A stretch of DNA of 35,018 bases, taken from assembly GCA_903885665.1 (NCBI GenBank), contig CAISJL010000115.1, positions 1 through 35,018 on the forward strand. Reading direction: 5' to 3'. Positions within the stretch are counted from its first letter, which is position 1. Every line of letters begins with the position of its first letter. This document shows positions 19,711-29,627 of the stretch, one piece after another. The notes under the pieces are model-generated. The model had not been told where the DNA came from. It saw only the letters and a program-made list of their open reading frames with translations, and did no database searches. Source of the stretch: an uncultured beta proteobacterium. Its GTDB lineage: Bacteria > Pseudomonadota > Gammaproteobacteria > Burkholderiales > SG8-41. Both the position numbers and the translations under genes were made by a program.

Positions 19711-20156
19711 CTAAAGGAAATATGGGATAATTGCAAGCCTTGTGCATAGCTTTGGCAATTATCTGAACTGTAATGGCGCCGCGCTGCAAAACGCACTGCA
19801 CTATTTTAAGCCAAGCTGGTATCGGACAAATGTGCAAAACGTGCTAAACAATCCCAAAAGGGTGAGTATGTGTATGTAGTGTTTATAGTTTCTGCGTTGT
19901 CACATTTTTTGATGTTTGTTCAGCAGGAATGATGCATGTCACCCTTTGGACGATTAGCGGTTGACGGACACAGTTCAACACACCACACTATGCGTCGTAT
20001 GTTTTATAGTGGTTTATCACCTATCATTTCTATTTGATTAGCGATTTTGATCCGTTTTGATTCTTCTCAGATTTAATCATCCCACGCCTGCTCTGCTATT
20101 TTCTACGATTTTCTACAATTCTCTAATATCTACCATCTACTACTCACCGAGTCATC
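19711..20156. other. AT-rich intergenic region between thiC leader and pcm-like gene
   Basis: About 450 bases without a credible gene. It must hold the divergent promoters of thiC and the methyltransferase gene, but I see no convincing -35/-10 pair. Visible repeats are TTTGAT-type hexamers around 20033-20060 and a tandem ATTTTCTAC motif near 20098-20116. Confidence 0.5.
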
Positions 20157-20807
20157 ATGGATACTGAACATCTCCGATTTAACATGATTGAGCAACAAAT
20201 ACGCCCTTGGGACGTACTTGATCCTGCAGTGCTAGACCTGCTACACCGCGTCCACCGCGAAGACTTTGTTCCTGTCGCGCACCGCGCTCTAGCCTTTGTC
20301 GATATGGAAATCCCCCTTGGTCATGGCGCACACATGCTCTCGCCCAAGCTCGAAGCCCGCTTGCTCCAAGAGTTAGCGATCCAACCCACAGATCACATTC
20401 TCGAAATAGGCACCGGTAGTGGCTATTTCACCGCCCTTTTAGCCAGCATGGGGCAACACGTGACTAGTGTGGACATTGAGCCCGCCCATACCCAAGCCGC
20501 TGCCAAAACCTTGGCCAATCACAATATCCGTAATGTGACTCTAGCGACTGGCGACGGCGCCCACGGCTGGGGTCAAGCGCACTACGATGTCATTGTATTG
20601 GGCGGCTCGGTACCACAATTAGCCCCTGCTTTTGAAGCACAATTAAAGCTCGGCGGCCGCTTGCTCGCGATCGTTGGTGATGCTCCAGCGATGCATGCCC
20701 AACTGATCACCCGCGTCACTCCCGCTGCCTGCCAACAGGTCACCTTATTTGAGACTAGCGTGCCCGCCTTGCAAAACGCCCCTCATCCACAACGCTTTGT
20801 TTTTTAG
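20157..20807 (+). CDS. Protein-L-isoaspartate O-methyltransferase family protein
   Basis: A 216-residue SAM-dependent methyltransferase of the PCMT family. It begins with NMIEQQIRPWDV, has the PCMT-like segment REDFVP, the SAM-binding motif ILEIGTGSGYFTALLA (81-96), and an acidic motif II (VTSVDIEP). True Pcm enzymes repair isoaspartyl residues. This betaproteobacterial type upstream of tolC is a divergent paralogue, and I cannot confirm the substrate. It lacks a signal peptide. The stop lies 12 bases before the tolC-family gene, so the two form one transcript. The ATG at 20157 follows CACCGAGTCATC, without a strong Shine-Dalgarno. Confidence 0.88.
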   Translation: MDTEHLRFNMIEQQIRPWDVLDPAVLDLLHRVHREDFVPVAHRALAFVDMEIPLGHGAHMLSPKLEARLLQELAIQPTDHILEIGTGSGYFTALLASMGQHVTSVDIEPAHTQAAAKTLANHNIRNVTLATGDGAHGWGQAHYDVIVLGGSVPQLAPAFEAQLKLGGRLLAIVGDAPAMHAQLITRVTPAACQQVTLFETSVPALQNAPHPQRFVF

Positions 20808-20819
20808 GACATTTCTACC

Positions 20820-22160
20820 ATGCGCCACCGTTTAGCCTTAACCGTCAGTGCATGCTTCATGGGCTTGAGTTTGCCCAGCTTTGGCGCAGACTTGGTCGAG
20901 ATTTATCGTAGCGCCCTACCTTCTGACCCAGTGTTTGCCGCGGCGCGATCAGCCTGGCAAGCCGGCCAAGAGAAACTTCCTCAGGGCTTGGCAGGCTTAC
21001 TGCCCCAAGCATCGATCTCCGCTACCGACCAATTTAACGACCGCGACTTAATCTACCGTAGCGGCGGCACCGCAAGCCAATCTAAATATAACTCCAACTC
21101 TGCTACGGTTTCGGTCTCGCAACCCTTGTATCGCAAGCAAAACTTGACTGCTTATGAGCAGGGCAAAACCCAAGTCGCTATTGCTAACGGCCAACTCGAC
21201 TTAGCGAGTCAGGATTTAATCCTTCGCGTATCACAAGCCTATTTTGATGTCTTACTCGCGCGCGACAATGTGGCGTTTGCTCAAGCCCAAAAAACTGCGA
21301 TCAGCGAACAGCTTGCGCAGGCCAAGCGTAATTTTGAAGTTGGTAATGCCACAATTACTGATACTCACGAGGCACAAGCGCGCTTTGACTTAGTTACTGC
21401 GCAAGAACTAGCCGCCATCAATGATATTGAGATTAAAAACCGTACCTTGGCGCAGATGATCGGCAAACAGCCGCAAGTCCTCTCCGGTCTAGATAGCCAA
21501 TTTGCACCACGCTTACCCGAATTAACTTCGATGGATGCATGGGTTGAACGTGCTCGTAGCACTAACATAAATGTTCGAGTTGCTGAAGATGCCTTGGCAT
21601 TGGCTGTTCAGGAGGTTAGACGCAATCGTGATGCCCACTATCCTACGGTCGACGCCTTTGCTTCGGTCAACAAAGCAGGGGCTGGCTCTGGTATCAGTGG
21701 TGGGATAGGCACCGATACCCGCTCGAAAGTGATTGGTCTACAGTTAGCTATACCTCTGTATCAGGGTGGTCTTGTCGACTCTCGTGTGCGTGAAGCCTTG
21801 GCCAACGAAGAACAAGCGCGCCAAAACCTTGAAAATGCGAGACGTAACGCTGAACTTGCGGCGCGCAGCAATTATTTAGGGGTCAGCAATGGAATCGCCC
21901 AAGTGCGTGCACTAGAGGCGGCACTACTCTCCAACCAAAGCGCTCTAGACTCCACCCGCTTAGGACAACAAGTGGGAGTTCGCACTCAAGTCGATGTACT
22001 AAATGCCCAACAGCTGCTCTTCAGCGCGCGGCGTGACTTAGCTCAGGCTCGCTATAACTATGTCTTATCCTTGCTGAAGTTAAACGCCGCTGCCGGGAAA
22101 TTAAGCGAGGCTGACTTACAGCAAGTCAATGCCTGGTTAGCCCGCGACGGTCAGAAATAG
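20820..22160 (+). CDS. tolC: TolC-family outer-membrane efflux/secretion channel
   Basis: A 446-residue outer-membrane factor. A signal peptide (hydrophobic core LALTVSACFMGLSLP) ends near SFGA|DL. The two repeated halves of the OEP fold are visible: the first with LILRVSQAYFDVLLARDNVAFAQAQ and VGNATITDTHEAQARFD, the second with ARRNAELAARSNYLGVSNG and VGVRTQVDVLNAQQLLFSARRDLAQARYNYV. It should form the trimeric tunnel across the outer membrane and periplasm for tripartite pumps or type I secretion. The MacAB-like set 3 kb upstream on the other strand is a possible partner, but that is inference. It is convergent with waaA. Confidence 0.95.
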   Translation: MRHRLALTVSACFMGLSLPSFGADLVEIYRSALPSDPVFAAARSAWQAGQEKLPQGLAGLLPQASISATDQFNDRDLIYRSGGTASQSKYNSNSATVSVSQPLYRKQNLTAYEQGKTQVAIANGQLDLASQDLILRVSQAYFDVLLARDNVAFAQAQKTAISEQLAQAKRNFEVGNATITDTHEAQARFDLVTAQELAAINDIEIKNRTLAQMIGKQPQVLSGLDSQFAPRLPELTSMDAWVERARSTNINVRVAEDALALAVQEVRRNRDAHYPTVDAFASVNKAGAGSGISGGIGTDTRSKVIGLQLAIPLYQGGLVDSRVREALANEEQARQNLENARRNAELAARSNYLGVSNGIAQVRALEAALLSNQSALDSTRLGQQVGVRTQVDVLNAQQLLFSARRDLAQARYNYVLSLLKLNAAAGKLSEADLQQVNAWLARDGQK

Positions 22161-22175
22161 CGCACTTGCAGATAA

Positions 22176-22206
22176 AAATAGTCCTTAATTATCAGTAACT
22201 TAAGGA
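22176..22206 (-). terminator. Probable terminator of waaA
   Basis: TCCTTAA (22182-22188) and TTAAGGA (22200-22206) form a 7-bp stem with an 11-base loop. On the minus strand it is followed by CTATTTTTATC. The stem overlaps the waaA stop codon, and the structure sits between the convergent tolC and waaA genes. Confidence 0.6.
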
Positions 22207-23450
22207 TTGCATTCAGTAATAATCTCCAGCACTCGCTGGGTTGCACCGCGCTGACTTTCAGTGTAATGCGCGCCGGCTTCCGCCATCTGTTGGCAACGCT
22301 CGCGGTCAGCCAGTAGCGCGCGCGCAGCCCGCCAGGCCTCGGCGGGATCGGCGACTTGAAGCGCAGCACTGGCTGCCACTGCTTGGCGAGTGACCTCGGC
22401 AAAATTAAAGGTCGAAGGCCCCAAAATCACTGGCTTACCTACAGCGCATGGCTCAATCAAGCTTTGCGCGCCATAGGGCAAAAAGCTCCCGCCCAAGATC
22501 ACCACATCGCTAGCTGCGTAATAGGCAAACATCTCCCCCATGGTGTCGCCTACAATCACTTGCACCTCTGCGGGACACGCGGTATTTGCACTGCGTCTGT
22601 GGATGCGCCAACCGGCTTGAGTGATTAACTGCGCAACCGCTTCGAATCGCTGCGGGTGACGCGGTACAACCACTAACAATACCTGATCTAAATCGTGCGC
22701 TGTCATCGCCTCTAAAAACAGACGCTCTTCTCCCTCTCGGCTACTGGCGAAGACCACGACTGGTCGCGCTGGCCACTGGCGACGCCAATCGCGTCCTACT
22801 ACGAGTTGCGTCGCCGGAATCAGCACATCAAATTTTAAACTTCCCGTGACTACCACCGGGCTCGCACCTAAACGCTGGAATCGATCAGCATCGACCTCGC
22901 TTTGAGCAGCGATCGCAGTAAAGCGCGACAGCATCGCCCGCGTTAAACCCACAAACTGCTGATAGCGTCGGGCTGAGCGCTCCGAGAGTCTGGCATTCAC
23001 TAAATACATCCGAACCCCTTGGTCTGCACACGCTTTAAGCAGATTGGGCCATAACTCTGTCTCCATCAACACACCAAACTGCGGTTGGACGTGGGCTACG
23101 AACCGCGCCACGGCACCCGGATAATCGTAGGGCAAATAATATTGCTGCACGCGCGCGCCTAACAAGGCCAAACCGGTGGCCCGCCCAGTCGGGGTCATAT
23201 GGGTCAGCACCAATTGGTGCTGGGGATAGCGCGTTAGCAACACCTCGATCAATGGTATTGCGGCGCGGGTCTCACCTACCGATACGGCATGCAGCCATAA
23301 TTTGGGACGGCAATCGGTGAGCGCTGGATAATACCCAAATCGCTCGGCGATATGCTGCAGATATTCAGGCTGTCGTCGCGCGCGCCACCATAAACGCAAG
23401 AGCACTACGGGCAAGGCCATGAACCACACCAGCGAGTACACCACACGCAT
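22200..23450 (-). CDS. waaA: 3-deoxy-D-manno-octulosonic acid (Kdo) transferase
   Basis: A 416-residue GT30 enzyme that adds Kdo to lipid IVA at the cytoplasmic face of the inner membrane, starting LPS core synthesis. It has an N-terminal membrane anchor (VVYSLVWFMALPVVLLRLWW), the ERFGYYP segment, WLHAVSVGETRAAIPLI, THMTPTGRATG, the SEVDADRFQRLGA region and the GT-B donor site GGSFLPYGAQSLIEP. The frame is open for 57 more codons upstream to 23621, but the ATG at 23450 gives the family N-terminus and length. Transcribed towards tolC; whether it adds one or two Kdo units cannot be told from the sequence. Confidence 0.95.
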   Translation of the reverse strand: MRVVYSLVWFMALPVVLLRLWWRARRQPEYLQHIAERFGYYPALTDCRPKLWLHAVSVGETRAAIPLIEVLLTRYPQHQLVLTHMTPTGRATGLALLGARVQQYYLPYDYPGAVARFVAHVQPQFGVLMETELWPNLLKACADQGVRMYLVNARLSERSARRYQQFVGLTRAMLSRFTAIAAQSEVDADRFQRLGASPVVVTGSLKFDVLIPATQLVVGRDWRRQWPARPVVVFASSREGEERLFLEAMTAHDLDQVLLVVVPRHPQRFEAVAQLITQAGWRIHRRSANTACPAEVQVIVGDTMGEMFAYYAASDVVILGGSFLPYGAQSLIEPCAVGKPVILGPSTFNFAEVTRQAVAASAALQVADPAEAWRAARALLADRERCQQMAEAGAHYTESQRGATQRVLEIITECNP

Positions 23451-23768
23451 CACTGTGTATGACCTCTGAAACCGAGAACAGGCTTGCCAAGCACAATCTG
23501 AAATTCCGTCATATCTATTTGATTTAATTGAATAATTTAATTTTTCTCTAGGCCCTGCTGGGGTCAAGCTTAGAGCACCCAGCAATAAGCACCCAACAAT
23601 AACTCTTACTGAGGGTAACATTGGCGCTCAAAAAATCAATACAATACGCCGCTTACGGGAAAGCGCTGGCCGGCTCCGGTTACGGTTTTTAAGCACGCTA
23701 ATGGCGGTTATAGCCCACCTTCTATTGATAACTATTAATAACAACACATTGAAATTATTGGAATACTC
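23451..23768. other. Intergenic region between waaA and rmlB
   Basis: About 320 bases between divergent genes. The waaA frame is open through its first half, but the translation has no family similarity I recognise. GGCGGTTATAGCC at about 23703-23715 shares only GGCGGT with the ops element. An AT-rich tract (about 23728-23765) probably holds the rmlB promoter, but I cannot assign its elements. Confidence 0.4.
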
Positions 23769-24830
23769 ATGGTGATTCTAGTCACGGGCGGCGCCGGCTT
23801 TATTGGTGCAAATTTTGTGCATCACTGCCTAGCCTCCTCGGCCAATCACGTGATCACCCTAGATCAACTCACCTACGCTGGCAATATCGCCAACTTAGCC
23901 GACTTAAAAGATCACCCTCGCCACCAGTTTGTCCGCGGGGATATCGCGGACCGCGCCCTAGTGGACCAACTACTCGAGCAACATCAGCCGTCAGCGATTA
24001 TCCACTTTGCCGCAGAAAGTCATGTCGATCGCTCAATTCATGGCCCGGCCGCCTTCATACAAACCAATATTGTCGGCACTTTTCATTTATTAGAAGCGGC
24101 ACGCGCTTATTGGGCGGGCTTAGCGGGTGCGGCACAGCAACAGTTTCGCTTCCTCCACGTGTCTACCGATGAAGTCTATGGCACCCTAGGGCCCCAAGAC
24201 CCCGCCTTTAGCGAAACCACGCCCTACGCGCCGAACAGTCCGTATGCTGCGTCTAAAGCTGCCTCCGACCATTTAGTGCGCGCCTATCACCACACCTATG
24301 GCTTGCCCACCATTACCACCAATTGCTCGAATAACTACGGGCCACTACAATTCCCTGAGAAACTAATTCCTCTCATTATCTTAAACGCCCTCAACGGCAA
24401 ACCACTTCCGGTATACGGTGACGGCTTAAATGTGCGTGATTGGTTGTTTGTGGGCGACCACTGTACCGGTATCAGCACTGCACTGTCTCAAGGTCGTCTT
24501 GGTGAGACCTACAACATTGGCGGCAATAGCGAACAAACCAACCTAGACATCGTGCGTACGATCTGCGCGCTACTAGACGAACTGCGTCCCGCCGCCACGC
24601 CGCGCGCCAATTTAATTACCTTTGTAACCGACCGCCCAGGACATGATCGGCGGTATGCTATTAATGCTGAAAAAATCCGCACAGAACTGGGCTGGACGCC
24701 GCAGACCACGCTAGCCCATGGGCTGCGGCAAACGGTGCAATGGTATCTAGATCACCCGGAGTGGGTGGCCAATGTGATTAGCGGTGACTATCGGCAATGG
24801 CTAGATTTGAATTATAGCGCCCGCAAGTAA
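23769..24830 (+). CDS. rmlB: dTDP-glucose 4,6-dehydratase
   Basis: A 353-residue extended short-chain dehydrogenase (RmlB/RfbB) that converts dTDP-glucose to dTDP-4-keto-6-deoxyglucose using bound NAD. The Rossmann motif GGAGFIG is at residues 7-13, the catalytic T133-D134-E135 triad lies in VSTDEVYG, and Tyr159/Lys163 form [20 protein letters not shown] and [15 protein letters not shown] are RmlB-specific. First gene of an rmlBACD operon; a 56-base gap separates it from rmlA. The ATG follows a GGAATACTC ribosome-binding region. Confidence 0.98.
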   Translation: MVILVTGGAGFIGANFVHHCLASSANHVITLDQLTYAGNIANLADLKDHPRHQFVRGDIADRALVDQLLEQHQPSAIIHFAAESHVDRSIHGPAAFIQTNIVGTFHLLEAARAYWAGLAGAAQQQFRFLHVSTDEVYGTLGPQDPAFSETTPYAPNSPYAASKAASDHLVRAYHHTYGLPTITTNCSNNYGPLQFPEKLIPLIILNALNGKPLPVYGDGLNVRDWLFVGDHCTGISTALSQGRLGETYNIGGNSEQTNLDIVRTICALLDELRPAATPRANLITFVTDRPGHDRRYAINAEKIRTELGWTPQTTLAHGLRQTVQWYLDHPEWVANVISGDYRQWLDLNYSARK

Positions 24831-24886
24831 AAACCAAGACACTGACCCATTATGAACTCCACATACCCTCAGAAAGTACACACGCC

Positions 24887-25765
24887 ATGAGAAAAGGCAT
24901 CATCCTCGCGGGCGGTTCCGGCACACGCCTCTATCCAGTGACTCACGTGGTATCGAAACAGCTATTGCCGATCTACGACAAGCCCATGGTGTATTACCCG
25001 CTAACCACACTGATGTTAGCCGGCATCCGTGATATTTTGGTCATCTCTACCCCACAAGACACCCCCCGCTTTCGCGAGCTCTTGGGCGATGGTCAGCAAT
25101 GGGGAATTAAGCTGTCCTATAAAGTGCAGCCCTCGCCTGATGGCTTGGCCCAAGCATTTACTTTAGGTGAAAAATTTATTGGCAAAGACCCAGTTACTTT
25201 AATCTTGGGGGACAATATTTTCTATGGTCACGAGTTCGCCAACCAACTGACAGCAGCTAACGTACAGAATGGTGCCACAGTATTTGCCTATGCCGTGACT
25301 GACCCTGAGCGCTATGGTGTGGTTGAGTTTAATGCCGCCGGTCAGGCACGGGCCTTAGTGGAAAAACCCAAAAAGCCAAAATCGCGTTACGCAGTAACTG
25401 GCTTATACTTTTATGACAACAGCGTGGTGCAGTTAGCCAAGTCTCTTAAGCCCTCAGCCCGCGGGGAACTCGAAATCACCGACTTAAATAACCTGTATTT
25501 AAAACAAGGTCGACTCAATGTGTGCGTATTGGGCAGAGGTATGGCGTGGTTAGACACCGGTACCCACGACTCCTTACTCCAAGCCTCACAGTTCATTGAA
25601 ACCGTAGAAAATCGCCAAGGCCTGAAAGTGGCCTGCCCTGAAGAGGTGGCCTATCGCAAAGGCTACATCAGCGCACAACAATTGACGGCCTTAGCCAAGC
25701 CCTTAATCAAAAATGCATACGGCCAATACCTCATGCGCATACTCAAGGATCGCGTATTCCAATGA
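24887..25765 (+). CDS. rmlA: Glucose-1-phosphate thymidylyltransferase
   Basis: A 292-residue nucleotidyltransferase that joins dTTP and glucose-1-phosphate to dTDP-glucose, the entry step of rhamnose synthesis. The N-terminal signature is [11 protein letters not shown], followed by [17 protein letters not shown], the metal-binding LGDNIFYG, and [20 protein letters not shown]. Its length is that of the RmlA family, whose members are often feedback-inhibited by dTDP-rhamnose. The stop overlaps the rmlC start (ATGA), coupling translation. Confidence 0.98.
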   Translation: MRKGIILAGGSGTRLYPVTHVVSKQLLPIYDKPMVYYPLTTLMLAGIRDILVISTPQDTPRFRELLGDGQQWGIKLSYKVQPSPDGLAQAFTLGEKFIGKDPVTLILGDNIFYGHEFANQLTAANVQNGATVFAYAVTDPERYGVVEFNAAGQARALVEKPKKPKSRYAVTGLYFYDNSVVQLAKSLKPSARGELEITDLNNLYLKQGRLNVCVLGRGMAWLDTGTHDSLLQASQFIETVENRQGLKVACPEEVAYRKGYISAQQLTALAKPLIKNAYGQYLMRILKDRVFQ

Positions 25766-26307
25766 AGGTCACCCCTACAGCCATACCTGAAGTGTTGATC
25801 ATTGAACCCAAAGTGTTTGGCGATGATCGCGGATTTTTCTTTGAAAGTTTTAATGCCAAGGCATTTCATACAGCCACCGGATTAAACCCGCAGTTTGTTC
25901 AAGACAATCACTCACGCTCGGCGCGCCACGTATTACGTGGCCTGCATTATCAAACCCAACAGACACAAGCAAAACTCGTACGTGTAACTGCCGGCGAAGT
26001 GTTTGACGTGGCGGTGGATTTGCGCCGCAGCTCATCTCACTATGGTCAAGCCGTTGGCGTGCCTTTATCGGCCAATAACCATCGACAATTATGGATACCC
26101 GAAGGCTTTGCCCATGGTTTTCTGGTATTGAGTGAGTCAGCAGACTTTCTCTATAAAACCACAGACTATTATGCCCCGCAGCACGAACAATGCATTGTGT
26201 GGAATGACCCACAGCTACGCATCGAATGGCCACTCAGTGGTGAGCCTATCGTTTCAGCCAAAGATCAACTTGGCCTCCGATTTGCTGATGGGGTTCATTT
26301 CGCATGA
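25762..26307 (+). CDS. rmlC: dTDP-4-dehydrorhamnose 3,5-epimerase
   Basis: A 181-residue cupin epimerase that inverts C3 and C5 of dTDP-4-keto-6-deoxyglucose. The catalytic His62 lies in LRGLHYQ and Tyr131 in [22 protein letters not shown] and [15 protein letters not shown] are family signatures. It overlaps both neighbours through ATGA junctions, so rmlA, rmlC and rmlD form a tightly coupled translation unit. Confidence 0.98.
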   Translation: MKVTPTAIPEVLIIEPKVFGDDRGFFFESFNAKAFHTATGLNPQFVQDNHSRSARHVLRGLHYQTQQTQAKLVRVTAGEVFDVAVDLRRSSSHYGQAVGVPLSANNHRQLWIPEGFAHGFLVLSESADFLYKTTDYYAPQHEQCIVWNDPQLRIEWPLSGEPIVSAKDQLGLRFADGVHFA

Positions 26308-27188
26308 CCAACATTCTGATCATTGGTAAAAATGGCCAAGTCGGACAGGCGCTGCCCAGCGCACTCGCCCACCTGGGGGCTGTCACCGTACTTGATCGTC
26401 AAGCACTAGACCTGACTGACGAACACGCCCTGCGTCAAACCATCCGCTCGTATCAACCACAGATCATCGTCAATGCGGCGGCATTCACTGCTGTTGACCG
26501 TGCCGAGGACAGGCCAGATCTGGCCTACCAGATTAACGCCACCGCGCCAGCCATCATGGCGCAGATGGCGCAAGAGTCAGACGCCTTGCTAGTGCACTAC
26601 TCCACCGACTATGTGTTTGATGGTGATAAAAGTACACCCTATGTCGAAACTGATCAGCCAAACCCGCTCAATATCTACGGGCTGAGCAAATATGCCGGTG
26701 AACTCGCTATCCAAAACAGTGGCGCTGCGCATTACATTTTGCGTACCAGCTGGGTCTATGCCGATCAAGGCAGTAATTTTTTAAATACGATTCGTCGACT
26801 AGCCAGCGAGCGTCCTGAATTACGGATTGTGAATGATCAGCTCGGCGCGCCCACTTGGGCACAGGCAATCGCTGAAATGACGGCCTCACTACTGACTGCC
26901 GATCAACAAGAACCACGACCTGAGCGCCGCGGTCTATATCACTTCAGCGCCAGCGGTGCGGTCACTTGGCATGGTTTTGCACAAGCCATTCTGGCAGCTA
27001 CCACATTGCCCAGTGGTCGATCTTTACCTACACTCACACCTATCACCACTGCTGAATATCCGCTTCCAGCAATGCGCCCCATGAACTCACGCTTAGACAC
27101 ATCACGCCTGTTACAACAGTTTGGCATTCAGCCTGAGCCTTGGGATGTCATGTTGAAACGTTGCCTGAGGCAAACCAGGTCAGCGTAA
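26304..27188 (+). CDS. rmlD: dTDP-4-dehydrorhamnose reductase
   Basis: A 294-residue short-chain reductase that completes dTDP-L-rhamnose using NAD(P)H. The nucleotide-binding motif GKNGQVG is at residues 8-14, NAAAFTAVDRAE follows, and the catalytic Tyr125/Lys129 form YGLSK. STDYVFDG and RTSWVYADQGSNF are typical of RmlD. Last gene of rmlBACD; its 3' end is 15 bases from the convergent UDP-glucuronate decarboxylase gene, with no obvious terminator between. Confidence 0.97.
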   Translation: MTNILIIGKNGQVGQALPSALAHLGAVTVLDRQALDLTDEHALRQTIRSYQPQIIVNAAAFTAVDRAEDRPDLAYQINATAPAIMAQMAQESDALLVHYSTDYVFDGDKSTPYVETDQPNPLNIYGLSKYAGELAIQNSGAAHYILRTSWVYADQGSNFLNTIRRLASERPELRIVNDQLGAPTWAQAIAEMTASLLTADQQEPRPERRGLYHFSASGAVTWHGFAQAILAATTLPSGRSLPTLTPITTAEYPLPAMRPMNSRLDTSRLLQQFGIQPEPWDVMLKRCLRQTRSA

Positions 27189-27203
27189 GCTCAAATAAAA
27201 CAC

Positions 27204-28160
27204 TTACACCACAGTTCTAAAGTAAGCGATGGTTTTAATTAAACCTTGCTCCAGCGCTACGGCAGGCTCCCAACCCAAGGTGTTGGTCGCCAGACTGATA
27301 TCCGGTTTGCGTTGCATCGGATCATCTGAAGGCAAGGGCTTAAACACCAACTGACTACGGCTCTCCGGAATTAATCGCAAGACCGTTTGTGCCAACGCTT
27401 TGATGGTGAACTCTACCGGGTTACCCATATTGACGGGGCCCAAAAAACCTTGGGTGTTATTCATTAATGCGATCATACCGCGGATCAAATCATCAACGTA
27501 TTGAAAACTCCGCGTCTGCCCACCATCACCGTAAATGGTAATGTCTTGGTGGCGTAATGCTTGCATAATAAAATTCGATACCACACGACCATCATTCGGG
27601 TGCATATGCGGCCCGTAGGTATTAAAAATTCGCACCACTCGAATCTCTAGTTGGTGTTGACGGTGATAATCAAAGAACAAAGTCTCCGCGCAACGTTTGC
27701 CCTCGTCATAACACGAGCGAATACCAATGGGATTTACATGCCCCCAGTAATCCTCGCGCTGCGGGTGGACTTGTGGGTCACCATAGACCTCGCTGGTAGA
27801 CGCTTGCAGAATCTTGGCATTCACACGCTTAGCTAGCCCCAACAAATTAATCGCACCGTGCACACTGGTTTTGGTGGTTTGCACGGGGTCGCGTTGATAA
27901 TGCACTGGCGACGCAGGGCAAGCCAAGTTATAAATTTCATCCACTTCCACATAAAGCGGGAACGTGACATCATGCCGAATCAATTCAAAATGTGGGTTAT
28001 TCAATAGATCAATTACATTGTCTTTGGTGCCGCTGTAAAAGTTATCTACACACAACACATCACAACCATCGCGCATCAATTGCCTACACAAATGAGACCC
28101 TAAAAAACCTGCTCCTCCCGTGACTAGCACACGCTTACGATTCGCCACTTTATTCAACAT
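27204..28160 (-). CDS. UDP-glucuronate decarboxylase (UDP-xylose synthase)
   Basis: A 318-residue extended SDR enzyme. The Rossmann motif GGAGFLG is at 15-21; [26 protein letters not shown] and the catalytic Tyr151/Lys155 pair (YDEGK) follow, then [21 protein letters not shown] and [13 protein letters not shown]. These are hallmarks of the UXS group, which oxidises and decarboxylates UDP-glucuronate to UDP-xylose, rather than of RmlB or GalE. It lies 30 bases downstream of ugd, which makes its substrate, and has an AAAGG Shine-Dalgarno. Some related enzymes release the 4-keto intermediate, so the final product is inferred. Confidence 0.94.
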   Translation of the reverse strand: MLNKVANRKRVLVTGGAGFLGSHLCRQLMRDGCDVLCVDNFYSGTKDNVIDLLNNPHFELIRHDVTFPLYVEVDEIYNLACPASPVHYQRDPVQTTKTSVHGAINLLGLAKRVNAKILQASTSEVYGDPQVHPQREDYWGHVNPIGIRSCYDEGKRCAETLFFDYHRQHQLEIRVVRIFNTYGPHMHPNDGRVVSNFIMQALRHQDITIYGDGGQTRSFQYVDDLIRGMIALMNNTQGFLGPVNMGNPVEFTIKALAQTVLRLIPESRSQLVFKPLPSDDPMQRKPDISLATNTLGWEPAVALEQGLIKTIAYFRTVV

Positions 28161-28190
28161 GTTTGACCTTTCCGGTGTGATCTCATGCGT

Positions 28191-29357
28191 TTAATTATCG
28201 CCAAATAAATCACGGGTATACACTTTATCAGCCACATCATTAAGTGCGGCTGACATCCGATTGGTAATAATTACATCTGCTTCGCGCTTAAACTGCGCTA
28301 AATCATTCACCACGCGTGAGCGATAGAATTCAAGCTCTTTATATTCTGGTTCATACACAATCACCGTAATACCCTTGGCTTTAATACGCTTCATAATGCC
28401 CTGAATCGAAGACTCTCGGAAATTATCTGAACCACTTTTCATAATCAGTCTATGCACACCCACCACACCCGGTGATCGCTCTAATATTGAGTTAGCAATA
28501 AAATCCTTACGAGTGGTATTGGATGCAACGATGGCATGAATTAAATTTTGTGGCACGGCATGATAGTTGGCGAGTAATTGCTTTACATCTTTAGGTAAAC
28601 AATAACCACCATAACCAAACGAAGGATTATTGTAGTGACTGCCAATCCGCGGATCTAAACCTACGCCCTCGATAATTTGCTTTGAGTCTAGGCCATGAGT
28701 GAGCGCATAGGTATCTAACTCATTAAAATAGGCTACCCGCAATGCTAAATAGGTATTAGAAAATAATTTTACCGCCTCAGCCTCAGTAGAGTCGGTATAG
28801 AGCACAGGCACATCTTTCTTAATGGCTCCCTCTTGCAGTAGCCCAGCAAACACACGTGCGCGCTCTGATCGTTCGCCCACAATAATCCGTGACGGGTATA
28901 AATTGTCATGCAAGGCCTGACCCTCGCGCAAGAACTCTGGCGAGAATATTACGTTTTGACAATTTAACTCGGCACTGACTCTCGCCGTAAAGCCCACAGG
29001 CACTGTCGATTTAACCACCATGACTGCGATAGGATTAATCGCCATCACATCGCGAATCACCTGCTCTACAGAGCGGGTATTAAAATACTGCGTCTCTGGA
29101 TCGTAATCTGTCTGTGTAGCAATCACAACAAAATTAGCACCCACATAGGCCTCTTTGGCATCTAGGGTGGCGCGCAGATTAAGTGATTTATGTTTCAGAT
29201 AGTGCTCAATATCTGCATCCACAATCGGTGATTCGCGACGATTCACGAGCGCTACTTTTTCTGGACTCAAATCAATCGCTACTACTTCATGGTGTTGCGA
29301 TAACAACACCCCATTGGACATGCCCACATACCCAATACCTGCAATTGCAATTTTCAT
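28191..29357 (-). CDS. ugd: UDP-glucose 6-dehydrogenase
   Basis: A 388-residue NAD-dependent dehydrogenase that oxidises UDP-glucose twice to UDP-glucuronate. The N-terminal motif [10 protein letters not shown] (7-16), [28 protein letters not shown] and the catalytic Cys253 in YGGYCLPKD are all present, along with the C-terminal UDP-binding domain. Length and motifs resemble the short enterobacterial Ugd class rather than the longer forms. It leads directly into the UDP-glucuronate decarboxylase gene. No good Shine-Dalgarno precedes the ATG at 29357. Confidence 0.97.
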   Translation of the reverse strand: MKIAIAGIGYVGMSNGVLLSQHHEVVAIDLSPEKVALVNRRESPIVDADIEHYLKHKSLNLRATLDAKEAYVGANFVVIATQTDYDPETQYFNTRSVEQVIRDVMAINPIAVMVVKSTVPVGFTARVSAELNCQNVIFSPEFLREGQALHDNLYPSRIIVGERSERARVFAGLLQEGAIKKDVPVLYTDSTEAEAVKLFSNTYLALRVAYFNELDTYALTHGLDSKQIIEGVGLDPRIGSHYNNPSFGYGGYCLPKDVKQLLANYHAVPQNLIHAIVASNTTRKDFIANSILERSPGVVGVHRLIMKSGSDNFRESSIQGIMKRIKAKGITVIVYEPEYKELEFYRSRVVNDLAQFKREADVIITNRMSAALNDVADKVYTRDLFGDN

Positions 29358-29370
29358 AGTTATAGTATCA

Positions 29371-29394
29371 ATGACTAAATGATTAAATGATTAA
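29371..29394. repeat. Octamer tandem repeats upstream of ugd
   Basis: ATGACTAA, ATGATTAA and ATGATTAA stand in tandem (29371-29394), followed by GGATTAAGGAT. A similar ATGATTCA pair occurs at 29563-29578, at the other end of the same 270-base divergent intergenic region. Replication slippage or a regulator-binding array could explain them. Confidence 0.5.
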
Positions 29395-29627
29395 GGATTA
29401 AGGATGTGCCATCACCAATATGGGTTACTGCCAAACCACTTATTCTGGCTAAGGCAATGATTATACAGATGATTTCTCAAGCATACGTAGTAAAATCCAA
29501 ATGATCAGTACACTGGGTGGATACGGTCACGGGTACCCAATGGTATGATCCTGACTCTCGAAATGATTCAATGATTCAATGTTTTAATGCTTACGATGAC
29601 TGACTACAGATCGCGCAGAGTAAACTC

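Noticed and set aside
23451-23621. 57-residue extension of WaaA or a separate small exported protein
   Set aside because: WaaA proteins begin at the membrane anchor encoded from 23450. The extension has no ribosome-binding site and no break that would make it a separate gene.
23700-23720. ops/JUMPstart (RfaH) element before rmlB
   Set aside because: Only GGCGGT matches; the following TAGCGTG part is absent, and the wider JUMPstart context is not found.
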